Below are positions 22,532 through 33,234 of a stretch of DNA of 64,000 nt, piece after piece. Numbering within the stretch: the stretch's first letter is position 1; every line of letters begins with the position of its first letter. The stretch comes from an uncultured Pelagibacteraceae bacterium (GTDB taxonomy: Bacteria; Pseudomonadota; Alphaproteobacteria; Pelagibacterales; Pelagibacteraceae). Both the position numbers and the translations under genes were made by a program. The notes under the pieces are model-generated. The model was not told the DNA's origin. It saw only the letters and a program-made list of their open reading frames with translations, and did not search any database. The stretch is taken from contig CACFKI010000002.1 of the NCBI GenBank assembly GCA_902566785.1, positions 51,795 to 115,794 on the forward strand. Direction: 5' to 3'.

Positions 22532-23025
22532 TGAAAAAAACTGCAATCTACCCTGGAACCTTTGATCCTATCACTTATGGTCATATAGATGTTATACAAA
22601 AAGCATTAAAAATTTTTGATAACATTGTTGTAGCAATATCTGAAAGTAATCAAAAAAATCAATTATTCTCAACAGATGAACGAATGGAAATTGTGAATAA
22701 AGCTTTATTTTATGATTTTAAAATGAAGAAAAATAGAATTAAAATTATTTCATTTAATTCTTTAACAACAAGGCTATGTAAAAAATTTAAGTCAAATATT
22801 ATTCTAAGAGGACTAAGGGCAGTTTCGGATTTTGAGTATGAATTTCAATTAGCAGGAATGAATAGAAAACTTGATAGTGGTATAGAAACAATTTTTTTAA
22901 TGTCTGATGTTAAAAATCAAATTATTTCTTCAAGATTAGTTAAAGAAGTTGCTGAATTAAAAGGTGATATTAAAAAATTTACAACTAAAAGCACTATTAA
23001 ATCTTTAAAAAAAAAATATGAGTAA
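22531..23025 (+). CDS. coaD: Phosphopantetheine adenylyltransferase
   Basis: AIYPGTFDPITYGHIDVI; ISSRLVKEVA. Confidence 0.95.
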   Translation: MKKTAIYPGTFDPITYGHIDVIQKALKIFDNIVVAISESNQKNQLFSTDERMEIVNKALFYDFKMKKNRIKIISFNSLTTRLCKKFKSNIILRGLRAVSDFEYEFQLAGMNRKLDSGIETIFLMSDVKNQIISSRLVKEVAELKGDIKKFTTKSTIKSLKKKYE

Positions 23026-23575
23026 GTATTTTTTTTATATAATAATTTTTTTTAATATTTTTATTAATAATGTAAACGCACAGGAGAATACAATGATATT
23101 AAAACTTAAAGATGGAGACGTAAAAATTGAATTATTTCCAGACGTGGCACCTAAACACGTTGAAAGAATTAAAAAACTAGCTGATGAAGGCGCTTATGAC
23201 AATGTTGTCTTTCACAGAGTTATAGACGGATTTATGGCTCAAACCGGTGATGTTAAGTTTGGAAATTCATCTAATAAAAATTTTGATTTAAGAAGAGCAG
23301 GTATGGGTGGGTCTGACTTACCAGATCTTCCAGCTGAATTTAATGATTTACCACATGATAGAGGAACTGTATCAATGGCAAGATCATCAGATCCAAATAG
23401 TGCTAATAGTCAATTTTTTATTTGTTTTAAGCCAGCACCTTTTTTAGATAGACAATATACAGTTTTTGGAAAAGTTATAGAGGGCATGGAACATATTGAT
23501 AAAATTAAAAGGGGCGAAGGTCAGAACGGAGAAGTTACTGATCCAGATAAAATTATTAGTTTTAAATCTTTATAA
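23018..23575 (+). CDS. Cyclophilin-type peptidyl-prolyl isomerase, probably exported
   Basis: Signal peptide; VFHRVIDGFMAQTGD; NSQFFICFKPAPFLDRQYTVFGKV. Confidence 0.9.
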   Translation: MSKYFFYIIIFFNIFINNVNAQENTMILKLKDGDVKIELFPDVAPKHVERIKKLADEGAYDNVVFHRVIDGFMAQTGDVKFGNSSNKNFDLRRAGMGGSDLPDLPAEFNDLPHDRGTVSMARSSDPNSANSQFFICFKPAPFLDRQYTVFGKVIEGMEHIDKIKRGEGQNGEVTDPDKIISFKSL

Positions 23576-23585
23576 AAAAATTTTA

Positions 23586-24698
23586 ATGGAATTTGATAAG
23601 TTTTCCTTTAGCTTATTAAAATCATCTGACAATAGCAGACTTGGTATTATTAATACCCCAAGAGGAAGTGTTGATACACCAGCTTTTATGCCTGTAGGAA
23701 CACAAGCAACAGTAAAAGGTGTCTTTATTGATGATATAATAAAAACTGGTAGCCAAATTATTTTATCTAACACATATCACTTGATGTTAAGACCTGGTGT
23801 AGAAAGAATTTCCTCATCAGGCGGATTGCATAATTTTATGAATTGTAAATTGCCAATTTTAACTGACTCTGGTGGTTTTCAAGTTATGTCACTATCAAAA
23901 TTAAATAAAATAGATAGAAAGAAAGGAGCTATATTCCAATCTCATATAGACGGTAGAGAATATATTCTAAGCCCTGAAGAAAGTATAAGAGTTCAGAAAG
24001 GATTAAATTCTGACATTTTAATGGTCATGGACGAATGTCCAAAAAAGACAAACGATTATGAAAAAATAAAACTATCAATGAATTTATCTACAGAATGGGC
24101 ATTAAGATCTAAAAATGAATTTGGAACCAATCCAAAAAAAGCTTTATTTGGAATAATACAAGGTGGATTATTTGATGATTTAAGAAAATATTCATTAAAT
24201 GAATTAGAAAAAATTGGTTTTAGTGGTTATGCAGTCGGTGGATTGGCAGTAGGTGAGTCGCAAGAAGAGATGTTTAAAGTTCTTGATAGTATCGTTCCCC
24301 ACATGCCCAAAGATAAGCCAAGATATTTAATGGGAGTAGGAACTCCATCAGATATATTGGGTGCAGTAAAAAGGGGTATCGATATGTTTGATTGTGTTAT
24401 GCCGACTAGATCTGGCAGAACAGGGTTGGCTTTTACTTGGAATGGAAGAATAAATATTAGAAATTCTATGTATAAAAGTGACAATAGTCCATTAGATGAA
24501 AAATGTACAAATTTAGATTTGAATAAGTATTCAAAAAACTACTTAAATCATTTATTTAATACAAACGAAATGTTAGGTTCGATGTTACTTACTTTGCATA
24601 ATATAAATTTTTATCAAGAGTTAATGGGTCAAATAAGACATCATATAAAAAATGGCAGTTTTTCTAATTTTCATGATCAATATTTCAATAAAATATAA
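23586..24698 (+). CDS. tgt: Queuine tRNA-ribosyltransferase
   Basis: GTQATVKGV, DSGGFQVMSLSKL, YAVGGLAVGE, RYLMGVGTPSDIL; M at 23586 preferred over ORF-track start. Confidence 0.94.
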   Translation: MEFDKFSFSLLKSSDNSRLGIINTPRGSVDTPAFMPVGTQATVKGVFIDDIIKTGSQIILSNTYHLMLRPGVERISSSGGLHNFMNCKLPILTDSGGFQVMSLSKLNKIDRKKGAIFQSHIDGREYILSPEESIRVQKGLNSDILMVMDECPKKTNDYEKIKLSMNLSTEWALRSKNEFGTNPKKALFGIIQGGLFDDLRKYSLNELEKIGFSGYAVGGLAVGESQEEMFKVLDSIVPHMPKDKPRYLMGVGTPSDILGAVKRGIDMFDCVMPTRSGRTGLAFTWNGRINIRNSMYKSDNSPLDEKCTNLDLNKYSKNYLNHLFNTNEMLGSMLLTLHNINFYQELMGQIRHHIKNGSFSNFHDQYFNKI

Positions 24699-24746
24699 TT
24701 TAACCGATTGATTATTAAAAAAAAATGAATATAAGAATGTTTCTTT

Positions 24747-24822
<76 letters not shown>

Positions 24823-24828
24823 TTTAAA

Positions 24829-25656
24829 CTAAGTTAGTTTAATAGGTGGATAATCTAAGATTATATCGTTTGTCCAATCGTTTATTTTTTTTATTCTATT
24901 ATCTGATGACGGATGCGTGCTCATAAATTCTGGTGGTTCTTTTCCTTTGTTTGCCTCTTTCATTCTTTCCCAAATTTTAGGTGTTTCTCTAATATCATAT
25001 CCAGATAGTGAAGAAAAAATTAAACCTAAATAATCTGCTTCGGACTCTTGTTTTCTATTGAAAGGATTCATTATACCAATTTGTGAGAGCAAACCTACTG
25101 TATCCATTCCTGTTGCTTGATTTACCTTTGATAAACTTCCACCTGTAGCAATGTCAAATATTGTTGTGCCAGTTCTCAACAACACACCTCGGCTGGCCCT
25201 TTCCACAGAATGTTTTGCTACAGCATGAGCAATTTCATGTCCCATGACAGCAGCTAAACCATCTTTATTTTTTGTAACTTCTAAGATTCCTGTATACACA
25301 GCAATTTTTCCACCAGGCATACACCAAGCATTTTTTACTTTTTTATTATCAATTAAAATATACTCCCAATTAAATCCCAAAGTTGGATTTTTAATGTTTG
25401 ATCTTTCAAAATATTCTCCGATAGAATTTTCCATTCTTTTACCAATATCTTTGATTTCGTTTAATTGCCTAATATCATCACTTAACTTTTCTTTTTTTTT
25501 AACTTTCTCATAAATTTGAGCAGCTTGAGCATTAAGATTTGCTTCTGGTATTATTTTTAGTTGTTTTCTTTCGGTAATTGGTACAGATGCGCAAGAACTT
25601 ACCCCTAAAGTTAAACAACCACATCCTAAATATTGTAAAAAAAATCTTCTATCCAT
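24829..25656 (-). CDS. M48 family metalloprotease, lipoprotein
   Basis: Lipobox-like GVSSC; VMGHEIAHAVAKH; ESEADYLGL. Confidence 0.9.
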   Translation of the reverse strand: MDRRFFLQYLGCGCLTLGVSSCASVPITERKQLKIIPEANLNAQAAQIYEKVKKKEKLSDDIRQLNEIKDIGKRMENSIGEYFERSNIKNPTLGFNWEYILIDNKKVKNAWCMPGGKIAVYTGILEVTKNKDGLAAVMGHEIAHAVAKHSVERASRGVLLRTGTTIFDIATGGSLSKVNQATGMDTVGLLSQIGIMNPFNRKQESEADYLGLIFSSLSGYDIRETPKIWERMKEANKGKEPPEFMSTHPSSDNRIKKINDWTNDIILDYPPIKLT

Positions 25657-25760
25657 TATTATTTAGTTAATTTAATAAAAATGTTCATTAAATATACATT
25701 TTAATCTATATGATATACTCGATTTAATCAAAATATTTGCTATATAGTATTAGAATATTT

Positions 25761-26378
25761 ATGGCCAAATCAAAAAAAAAAAATTCAATATTTAATAAAT
25801 TAAGAAACTATTTCTTTGCAGGCGTAGTTGTATTGGTTCCATTAGGTTTTACCTTATATCTAACTATTTTTCTTATTTCTGTTTCGTCAAATATAATTCC
25901 AAAAGAAATTAATCCTAATAACTACCTACCATTTTCAATTCCAGGATTAGAAATACTACTTTCAATTATCTTTATTACAATTGTAGGAGGTTTGTCCTTA
26001 TCATTTATTGGAAAAAGATTATTATCTATAATTAATGAATTATTAAAAAAAATCCCATTCTTGAGGACTATTTATTCAGCTATTGGCCAAATGACAGAAT
26101 CTTTTACTAGCTCAAAAGGTAAAAAAAAAAGTGTTGTGCTTGTTGAGTATCCTAGAAAAGGTTCTTGGGCTGTTGGATTTGCTACTAAGGAAAATAAAAG
26201 TCAAATTAGTAAAAAAACAAAACGAAATCTAATTAATGTTTTTGTTCCAACTACACCTAACCCTACAAGCGGATTTTTACTTATGTTTCCTAAAGAGGAA
26301 GTCATATATTTAGATATGAGCTTTGAAGAAGCATCTAAATTTATTGTTTCTGCAGGTACATCAAATCCCAAGAATTAA
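25761..26378 (+). CDS. DUF502 family membrane protein
   Basis: NYFFAGVVVLVPLGFTLYLT; IPFLRTIYSAIGQM; VFVPTTPNPTSGFLLMFP. Confidence 0.85.
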   Translation: MAKSKKKNSIFNKLRNYFFAGVVVLVPLGFTLYLTIFLISVSSNIIPKEINPNNYLPFSIPGLEILLSIIFITIVGGLSLSFIGKRLLSIINELLKKIPFLRTIYSAIGQMTESFTSSKGKKKSVVLVEYPRKGSWAVGFATKENKSQISKKTKRNLINVFVPTTPNPTSGFLLMFPKEEVIYLDMSFEEASKFIVSAGTSNPKN

Positions 26379-28414
26379 ATAACGTCATTTAATATATCTG
26401 CTCTATCATAGAGCTTAAGCAAAGTTCTATATTTTTTTAAATCTTCATTATTGTTTTCAATTATTTGCATCTCCTTTTCTGCCATTATGAATAAATCCTC
26501 ATTTATTACAGGATCAGCTAATCTAAAATTTTTAATTCCACTTTGCTTAAAGCCGAGTAAATCACCAAAACCTCTTAACTTCATATCTTCTTCAGAAATT
26601 TTAAAACCATCATTTGAACTTTTCAGAATTTTTATTCTTTTCCTTGCATTTTCGCTTACACTGTCTTTTATCATTAAAATACAAAAAGATTCTTTATCAC
26701 CTCTACCAACTCTACCTCTTAACTGATGTAATTGAGAAAGACCAAATTTATTAGCATTTTCAATGACTATTAAATTTGCATTAGGAAAGTCTATACCTAC
26801 TTCAATAACTGTTGTTGATACAAGAATATCAATTTTTTTATTTAAGAAATCAAGTAAAATAAAATTTCTTTCATCATCGTCTAATTGTCCATGAATTAAA
26901 CCAACTCTATTTCCAAATATTTTTTTTAAGCTTTCATATCTTTTAATTGATGATTGATGATCTACCTTTTTTGACTCTTCAATTAGTGGACATACCCAAA
27001 ATATTTGATTTTTTTTATGAATTTGTTCTTTGGTGAATTTAATTACATCATTAACTTTGCTATTAATTTTACTATATGTTTTTATTTCTTTTCTGTTTTT
27101 TGGTTTGTTTTTGATTACTGAAACATCCATATCTCCAAATATGGTCATAACCATAGTTCTAGGTATAGGTGTAGCTGACATGACTAAAACATCACAATTC
27201 TTTCCACCTTTGTCAGATAATTTTTTCCTTTGTTTGACACCAAATTTATGTTGCTCATCTATAACTACTAAACCTAAATTATTATAAATTATTTTTTCTT
27301 GAAATAAAGAATGTGTACCAATCAATAAATCAATCTTATTATTTTTCAAATCTTCTAAAATTATTATCCTTTCCTTATATGAAGTTTTACTTGTTAACAG
27401 TTGAATATTTGCTTTATTTCCCAGAAGTTCTTTTGCTAATCTATAATGTTGATTTGCCAGTATTTCAGTTGGGGCCATCATGCTTACTTGAAAGTTGCTT
27501 GATATAACATTCATACAAGCTATTAAAGCAACTATGGTTTTTCCACTTCCGACATCACCCTGTAGCAATCTAAACATTTTTTGATCTGACTTAAGATCAT
27601 TGTTTATTTCATTAATTGTACTTATTTGATCTCTTGTAAGATTAAATTTTAATTTTCTTTTTATTTGATCAAATTCAGTTGTATCAAATATTTTTCTAGT
27701 CTTTTTAATCTTCTTTATAGATTTTCTTATTTTTGAATTAATAAGAAAAGTTGATAATATTTCATCGAAAATCAGTCTATTTAGAAAGTTACCTTTTTTT
27801 TTTATATTCTTTGGATCATGTAATTGAATTACTGATTTTTTCCAGCTAATATAATCAAAATTTTTTAAAACTCTATTGCTTAGCCACTCATTTAAATCAG
27901 GAAGGTTATTTAAAACTTTCTCTATTACTTTTGTGTACAATTTTTGATTGATTCCCTCCGTTAGACTATAATTTGAAAAAATTTTTTTAATTGAATTAGA
28001 GTCAACAGATATATGAGTAGGATTAGTTATTTGGTATCTTTTTTTAAAATATCCGATTTTTCCACTAATAACTATTTTTTTATTTAAAGGTAAAATTTTC
28101 CTAATATAACCTTCGTGACTATTAAAAAATACACAATCTAATTTACCCGTTTCATCTTCGCATAAAACTTTATTTGGTAGGTTTCTAATTCTTGGAAAAT
28201 TATATTTTTTAACATTTACGGTTACAGTTTGTATCTTTCCTATTTGTAACTCATTAATTTTCTTTTCATCTGTTCTATCTGTTAAATCCCTTGGTAAACT
28301 CCATATTAAGTCAAAAATAGTATTAATATTTTTTTTTCTAAATAATTTTGCTGTTTTGGATCCTATACCTTTTATGCTATCTATATCAGATAATAAATAT
28401 TCATAACTTAACAT
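26375..28414 (-). CDS. recG: ATP-dependent DNA helicase RecG
   Basis: LLQGDVGSGKT, VIDEQHKFGVKQR, QLRGRVGRG. Confidence 0.95.
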   Translation of the reverse strand: MLSYEYLLSDIDSIKGIGSKTAKLFRKKNINTIFDLIWSLPRDLTDRTDEKKINELQIGKIQTVTVNVKKYNFPRIRNLPNKVLCEDETGKLDCVFFNSHEGYIRKILPLNKKIVISGKIGYFKKRYQITNPTHISVDSNSIKKIFSNYSLTEGINQKLYTKVIEKVLNNLPDLNEWLSNRVLKNFDYISWKKSVIQLHDPKNIKKKGNFLNRLIFDEILSTFLINSKIRKSIKKIKKTRKIFDTTEFDQIKRKLKFNLTRDQISTINEINNDLKSDQKMFRLLQGDVGSGKTIVALIACMNVISSNFQVSMMAPTEILANQHYRLAKELLGNKANIQLLTSKTSYKERIIILEDLKNNKIDLLIGTHSLFQEKIIYNNLGLVVIDEQHKFGVKQRKKLSDKGGKNCDVLVMSATPIPRTMVMTIFGDMDVSVIKNKPKNRKEIKTYSKINSKVNDVIKFTKEQIHKKNQIFWVCPLIEESKKVDHQSSIKRYESLKKIFGNRVGLIHGQLDDDERNFILLDFLNKKIDILVSTTVIEVGIDFPNANLIVIENANKFGLSQLHQLRGRVGRGDKESFCILMIKDSVSENARKRIKILKSSNDGFKISEEDMKLRGFGDLLGFKQSGIKNFRLADPVINEDLFIMAEKEMQIIENNNEDLKKYRTLLKLYDRADILNDVI

Positions 28415-28431
28415 TATTTATTTATATATCT

Positions 28432-28695
28432 ATGTCGATGAATAAAGAAGATCTTAAAAACAAAATTATTTATAGAGCATCATATAGGGGAACAAAAGAA
28501 ATGGATATTCTTATGTTAACTTTTGTAAAATCAATTATAAATGAAATTAATGATGATAATCTTGAATCATTAGATAAATTTATTAATTTGAATGATGAAA
28601 CTTTAATTTCAATCAAAAATGAAGAGATTTTTTTAGATAAAGAGGATCCTATTTTGGCTCACATATCAAAAAAATTTCAAAAATTTAAAATGTAA
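28432..28695 (+). CDS. sdhE: Succinate dehydrogenase assembly factor SdhE-like (DUF339)
   Basis: RASYRGTKEMDILMLTFVK matches the RGxxExD family signature; start trimmed to M at 28432. Confidence 0.82.
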   Translation: MSMNKEDLKNKIIYRASYRGTKEMDILMLTFVKSIINEINDDNLESLDKFINLNDETLISIKNEEIFLDKEDPILAHISKKFQKFKM

Positions 28696-28785
28696 TGGCG
28701 GAGAGACTGGGATTCGAACCCAGGAAAGAGTTGCCCCTTTGCCGGTTTTCAAGACCGGTGCTTTCAACCGCTCAGCCATCTCTCC
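28696..28785 (-). tRNA. tRNA-Ser(UGA)
   Basis: Minus strand GGAGAGATGGCTGAGCGGTTGAAAGCACCGGTCTTGAAAACCGG...GGTTCGAATCCCAGTCTCTCCGCCA; long variable arm. Confidence 0.95.
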
Positions 28786-28869
28786 TTGAGCAACGTTTTA
28801 TAAATAAAATAATTTTATTCAACAAAATAATGATACATATAATAATTAATTTAATAATTCATTATTTTT

Positions 28870-29742
28870 ATGGGAGAATTTAACAAAGGTATTATTTACG
28901 CTTCTTTGGGATCTTTCTGGTGGGGTGTAATAGGAGTTTTATATTTTAAATTTATATCTTACGTAAATCCTTTTGAAGTTGTTTCTCATAGGGTTATATG
29001 GACAGTCGTTTCATTGTTTATAACCATATTTATAAGTGGTAAAATTAAAATTTTAATAAGTACATTTAAAAATAAAAAAAAAGTTATATTACTTTTTTTT
29101 TCAGGATTGCTAATTTTCACAAACTGGGCTGTTTGGATATACGCAATTTCTATCAACCAATTGGTTGAGGCAAGTTTTGGATACTATATATTTCCAATTT
29201 TAAGCGTTTTTTTTGGAAATATTTTTCTTAAAGAAAATTTAAATTTTAAAAAAAAAATATCAATTTTTATAATTTTTATTGCAATTATTTATATGATGTT
29301 TTTTTTAGACCATTTTCCGTGGATTGGTTTAATTGTGGCAGTCTCATTTGCTGGTTATGCAGTTTTAAGAAAAATTATTTTGGTAGAAACAGATATTGGT
29401 TTATTTGTAGAGAGTTTATTTTTAATACCAATTACTGTAATTATTTTTTATAATTTAAATATCTCAAGTCATATTAGTTTTTCCCTATCTGATATTAATC
29501 TGGCATTAATTTTACTTTTAGCTGGTCCGATGACAGTGATTCCTTTATTTCTATTTGTTAAAGGATCTGAACTATCAGCACTAGGTCCAGCAAGTATGAT
29601 TTTTTTTATAGCTCCAACAGGTCAATTTTTATTGGGCTTATTTTTATATAATGAGCCCTTTTTAATGAATAAGCTCATTGGTTTTGTTTTGATATGGATT
29701 GCTGTAGTAATCTATCTTAGAGATCTATATGAAAAAAATTAA
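28870..29742 (+). CDS. rarD: RarD-type EamA family transporter
   Basis: WGVIGVLYFKFISYVNPFEVVSHRVIWT; TNWAVWIYAI; GPMTVIPLFLFVKG. Confidence 0.85.
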   Translation: MGEFNKGIIYASLGSFWWGVIGVLYFKFISYVNPFEVVSHRVIWTVVSLFITIFISGKIKILISTFKNKKKVILLFFSGLLIFTNWAVWIYAISINQLVEASFGYYIFPILSVFFGNIFLKENLNFKKKISIFIIFIAIIYMMFFLDHFPWIGLIVAVSFAGYAVLRKIILVETDIGLFVESLFLIPITVIIFYNLNISSHISFSLSDINLALILLLAGPMTVIPLFLFVKGSELSALGPASMIFFIAPTGQFLLGLFLYNEPFLMNKLIGFVLIWIAVVIYLRDLYEKN

Positions 29743-30727
29743 TTATTACTTTATATCATTATTAATTATTTTTAATTTTTGTTTGAAAGCTAACGCTCAA
29801 AATTTTGAAGATTGGCTCAATAATTTTAAAATGGTCGCTCTTCAAAATGGTGTATCAGAAAATACATTTAATATTGTGATGAAGGATGCAAAATATTTGC
29901 CAGATGTTATCAGGTATGACAGATATCAACCAGAATTTTATGAAAACACAAAAACTTATATTAGCAAAAGATCTTCAAATGAAAAAGTTTTAATTGGGAA
30001 AAAAATATATAAAGATAATTTTAATTTAATTAACAAAATCGCTAAAGAATACAATGTAGATAAGGAGTTGCTATTATCATTAATGGGTATCGAAACTAAT
30101 TTTGGTAACTATCTTGGAAAAATGGATATAATTTCATCTTTATCAACTTTAAGTTTTGACAAGCGAAGAAGCAAATTTTTTACTAATGAATTGATTAAAA
30201 TATTACAATTAATCGATGATGGTGTAATCGATCATAAAACTTTGTATGGATCATGGGCAGGTGCTTTTGGGAATTTTCAATTTATGCCGTCTACAATTAT
30301 GAATTATGCTATAGATTATAATAGCGATGATAAAATTAATTTAAAATCTTATGAGGACTCTTTTGCATCAGCTGCTAATTATATTAACAAACTTGGCTGG
30401 AATCCAAATGAACCTTGTTTTCTAAAAGTTGATTTATCTGAAGCAACGCCTTCTTATCTATTAAATTCATCTGCAAAAAAGATTTCCAATAAAAGAAAGT
30501 TTAAAGATATAAAGAAGTATTTAAAGAATATTGATAATATTATGATTAATGAAAACCTCATTGTAGGTATAATTACCCCTGATAAAGAAATTGTTGAAAA
30601 TCCAAATCCTTTTAATCCAGCATTTATAATTTTTCAAAATTATGAATTAATTCTAAAATGGAATAGGTCTTTAAGATTTGGGTTGGCAGTTTGTACTTTA
30701 AAAGATAAATTTAAAAATGCTTTATAA
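29729..30727 (+). CDS. Lytic murein transglycosylase (MltB family)
   Basis: LMGIETNFGNYLGKMDIISSLSTLSFDKRRS; GSWAGAFGNFQFMPST. Confidence 0.9.
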   Translation: MKKINYYFISLLIIFNFCLKANAQNFEDWLNNFKMVALQNGVSENTFNIVMKDAKYLPDVIRYDRYQPEFYENTKTYISKRSSNEKVLIGKKIYKDNFNLINKIAKEYNVDKELLLSLMGIETNFGNYLGKMDIISSLSTLSFDKRRSKFFTNELIKILQLIDDGVIDHKTLYGSWAGAFGNFQFMPSTIMNYAIDYNSDDKINLKSYEDSFASAANYINKLGWNPNEPCFLKVDLSEATPSYLLNSSAKKISNKRKFKDIKKYLKNIDNIMINENLIVGIITPDKEIVENPNPFNPAFIIFQNYELILKWNRSLRFGLAVCTLKDKFKNAL

Positions 30728-31484
30728 AATATTAATTTTGTTCCTTTTTTTTCTTAACTCTTGTACTACTCCAATAGTAAAAGTTGAAGATATTCCAGAA
30801 AAAAGAATTGTACGTAATGTTTTTGTAAATAAAGGTTTTGGTTTAATGTATGATGATAATCTTTATAAAAATAAAGAGGTTACAAAAAAAATTGATGATA
30901 GGTCTTTAACTATTTTTCAAAAAAATTTAAAGAAGGGTACAAAGGTTAAAATTACTAATCTTTTAAATAATAAGTCAGTTCTTGCTAGGGTAGGGAGCAA
31001 TTCACAATATCCACCTTTGTATAATTCTGTTGTTTCAAAAAGGATTTTTGATGAGTTGGAATTAAATAAAAATGAACCGTATATTGAAATTTTAGAAATT
31101 ATTGAAGGGTCTACATTTATAGCTAAAAAAGCTAAAACCTATGAGGAAGAAAAACAAGTTGCTGACAAAGCTCCTGTTGATGGAATAAGTATAAACAATT
31201 TGAGTTCTACAGAAATTGAAGAAAAAATTGATAAAAAAATTAAATATGATTATATAGTTAAAGTTGCAGACTTTTACTACTTAAAATCAGCTCAAACTAT
31301 GAAAAAAAAAATAGTTACAGAAACCAACATAAAGAAAGTTTCAATTATGAAAATATCAGCGAATAATTTCAGAGTTTTTTTAGGTCCCTTTAAAGATTTA
31401 AATTTAATTAAAAAAGCTTTTGATGATATGAATGTTATTAACTTTGAGAATTTGGAAATTATAAGAAATGAAAAAATTATTTAA
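30717..31484 (+). CDS. RlpA-like lipoprotein with C-terminal SPOR domain
   Basis: Lipobox LNSC; RlpA-like barrel KGTKVKITNLLNNKSVLARV; SPOR-like C-terminus VKVADFYYLKSAQTMKKKI...FRVFLGPF. Confidence 0.75.
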   Translation: MLYKILILFLFFLNSCTTPIVKVEDIPEKRIVRNVFVNKGFGLMYDDNLYKNKEVTKKIDDRSLTIFQKNLKKGTKVKITNLLNNKSVLARVGSNSQYPPLYNSVVSKRIFDELELNKNEPYIEILEIIEGSTFIAKKAKTYEEEKQVADKAPVDGISINNLSSTEIEEKIDKKIKYDYIVKVADFYYLKSAQTMKKKIVTETNIKKVSIMKISANNFRVFLGPFKDLNLIKKAFDDMNVINFENLEIIRNEKII

Positions 31485-32622
31485 ATTTATATTTATTTTT
31501 GTAATATTTTTCTCGCAAAAAGCATATTCAGTTGAATTTGATGTTAAAGCTAAATCAGCTATTCTACAGGATTATCTTTCTGGAGAAATTTTATATGAGA
31601 AAGATGCTGATTTATCTATATACCCTGCTTCTATGACAAAAATAATGACTTCTATTATTGCTTTTGAACAAATTAAAAATGGAGATTTAAGTCTAACAGA
31701 TGAGTTTATTATATCAGAAAATGCATGGAGGTTATCTCAATCTGGATATTCATCAATGTTTATAATGGTTGGAGATAGTGTTTCTGTAGAAGATTTGTTA
31801 AGAGGTATAATTGTTGCTTCTGGTAATGATGCATGTGTAGCCTTAGCAGAAGGTATTGCTGGTACCGAGTCTGAATTTGCCATTTTGATGACTGCTAAAG
31901 CAAAAGAATTGGGAATGGAAAATACAAATTTTACTAATTCATCTGGTTTAAACGATCCAAATAATTATTCTACTGCACGAGATATATTGATTATGTCGAA
32001 TTATTTAATTAAAAATTATCCTGAAGAGTATGAATATTTCAAAGAATTAAATTTTACATGGAATAGAACAGGTGGTGATCCTATTTCTCAAGGGAACAGA
32101 AACCCATTACTATATAAAAATATTGGTGCTGATGGAATAAAAACAGGATATTTAGCAGTTGAAAAATATTCTTTAGCATCATCGCTTATAAGAAATGAGC
32201 GAAGACTAATAGCTGTAGGTAGTGGTTTCCAAACAAAAAGTAGTAGATCAAAAGAATCAACTAAGTTACTAACTTACGGTTTAACAAATTTTGATACAAT
32301 AAAAATAGCAAAAAAAGATGAGCCATTATCTGATCTAGATGTTTGGTTGGGTAATAAGAGTAAAGTTAAGGTTAAATTAAATGAAAATGTATATAAAACT
32401 ATACCAAAAGCTCGAAAAAAATATTTAAAAGTTAAATTAATTTATGAAGGGCCAATAGAAGCTCCAATAATTAAAGATGATATATTGGGAAAACTAATTA
32501 TATCCTATAAAGATGAAATTATATCAGAACATCAATTACACGCATCAGAAGATATAAAAAGAATAAATATAATCTCAAGAATAATCAGATCTATTAATTA
32601 TTTGATTTGGGGTGATGTCTAA
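31468..32622 (+). CDS. D-alanyl-D-alanine carboxypeptidase (S11)
   Basis: YPASMTKIMT (SxxK), SGNDAC, KTGYL. Confidence 0.93.
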   Translation: MKKLFKFIFIFVIFFSQKAYSVEFDVKAKSAILQDYLSGEILYEKDADLSIYPASMTKIMTSIIAFEQIKNGDLSLTDEFIISENAWRLSQSGYSSMFIMVGDSVSVEDLLRGIIVASGNDACVALAEGIAGTESEFAILMTAKAKELGMENTNFTNSSGLNDPNNYSTARDILIMSNYLIKNYPEEYEYFKELNFTWNRTGGDPISQGNRNPLLYKNIGADGIKTGYLAVEKYSLASSLIRNERRLIAVGSGFQTKSSRSKESTKLLTYGLTNFDTIKIAKKDEPLSDLDVWLGNKSKVKVKLNENVYKTIPKARKKYLKVKLIYEGPIEAPIIKDDILGKLIISYKDEIISEHQLHASEDIKRINIISRIIRSINYLIWGDV

Positions 32623-33226
32623 AAAACCATTAATAGTCTTTGAGGGTATAGAAGGTTCGGGGAAATCTTTACATATAAAAAATGTTGAAAAATATCTTAA
32701 AAAAAAACAAATTAAATATATTAAGTTAAGAGAACCTGGTGGTTCAAAAAATTCAGAAAAAATTAGAAATTTAATTTTAAAAAAAAGTTCAAATTTTAAC
32801 AAGTTAACTGATCTTTTTTTATATATGGCAGCAAGAAATGAAAATTATCATAGCTTACTTAAAAAAAATTATAAAAAAAAAATAATATTAATAGATAGAT
32901 TTGTAGACTCTACAATTGCCTATCAACATTTTGGTATGAATATTAATAAAACATTAATAAAAAGATTAAATAAATATATTCTTCATAAAATTAGTCCTGA
33001 TTTAGTATTTGTAAATATCGTCAATCAAAAAAACCTTGTTAAAAGACTAAGACTAAGAAAAACCAAAAATAGATATGATTTTTTTAATTATAACTTCTAC
33101 GATAAGGTACAAAAAGGTTTTTTAAAATTAGCAAAAAACAAAAAAAAATATTTTATAGTAGATAGCAATAAAACAATATTAGAGAACAAAATTAAAATAA
33201 TAGACAAGATAAGTAAAATTTTATAA
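32612..33226 (+). CDS. tmk: Thymidylate kinase
   Basis: VFEGIEGSGKSLHIK; LREPGGS; LIDRFVDSTIAYQ. Confidence 0.93.
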   Translation: MMSKKPLIVFEGIEGSGKSLHIKNVEKYLKKKQIKYIKLREPGGSKNSEKIRNLILKKSSNFNKLTDLFLYMAARNENYHSLLKKNYKKKIILIDRFVDSTIAYQHFGMNINKTLIKRLNKYILHKISPDLVFVNIVNQKNLVKRLRLRKTKNRYDFFNYNFYDKVQKGFLKLAKNKKKYFIVDSNKTILENKIKIIDKISKIL

Positions 33227-33234
33227 TTTTTTTT

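Noticed and set aside
28695-28883. 62-aa plus-strand ORF
   Set aside because: Covers the minus-strand tRNA-Ser gene; no independent coding evidence.
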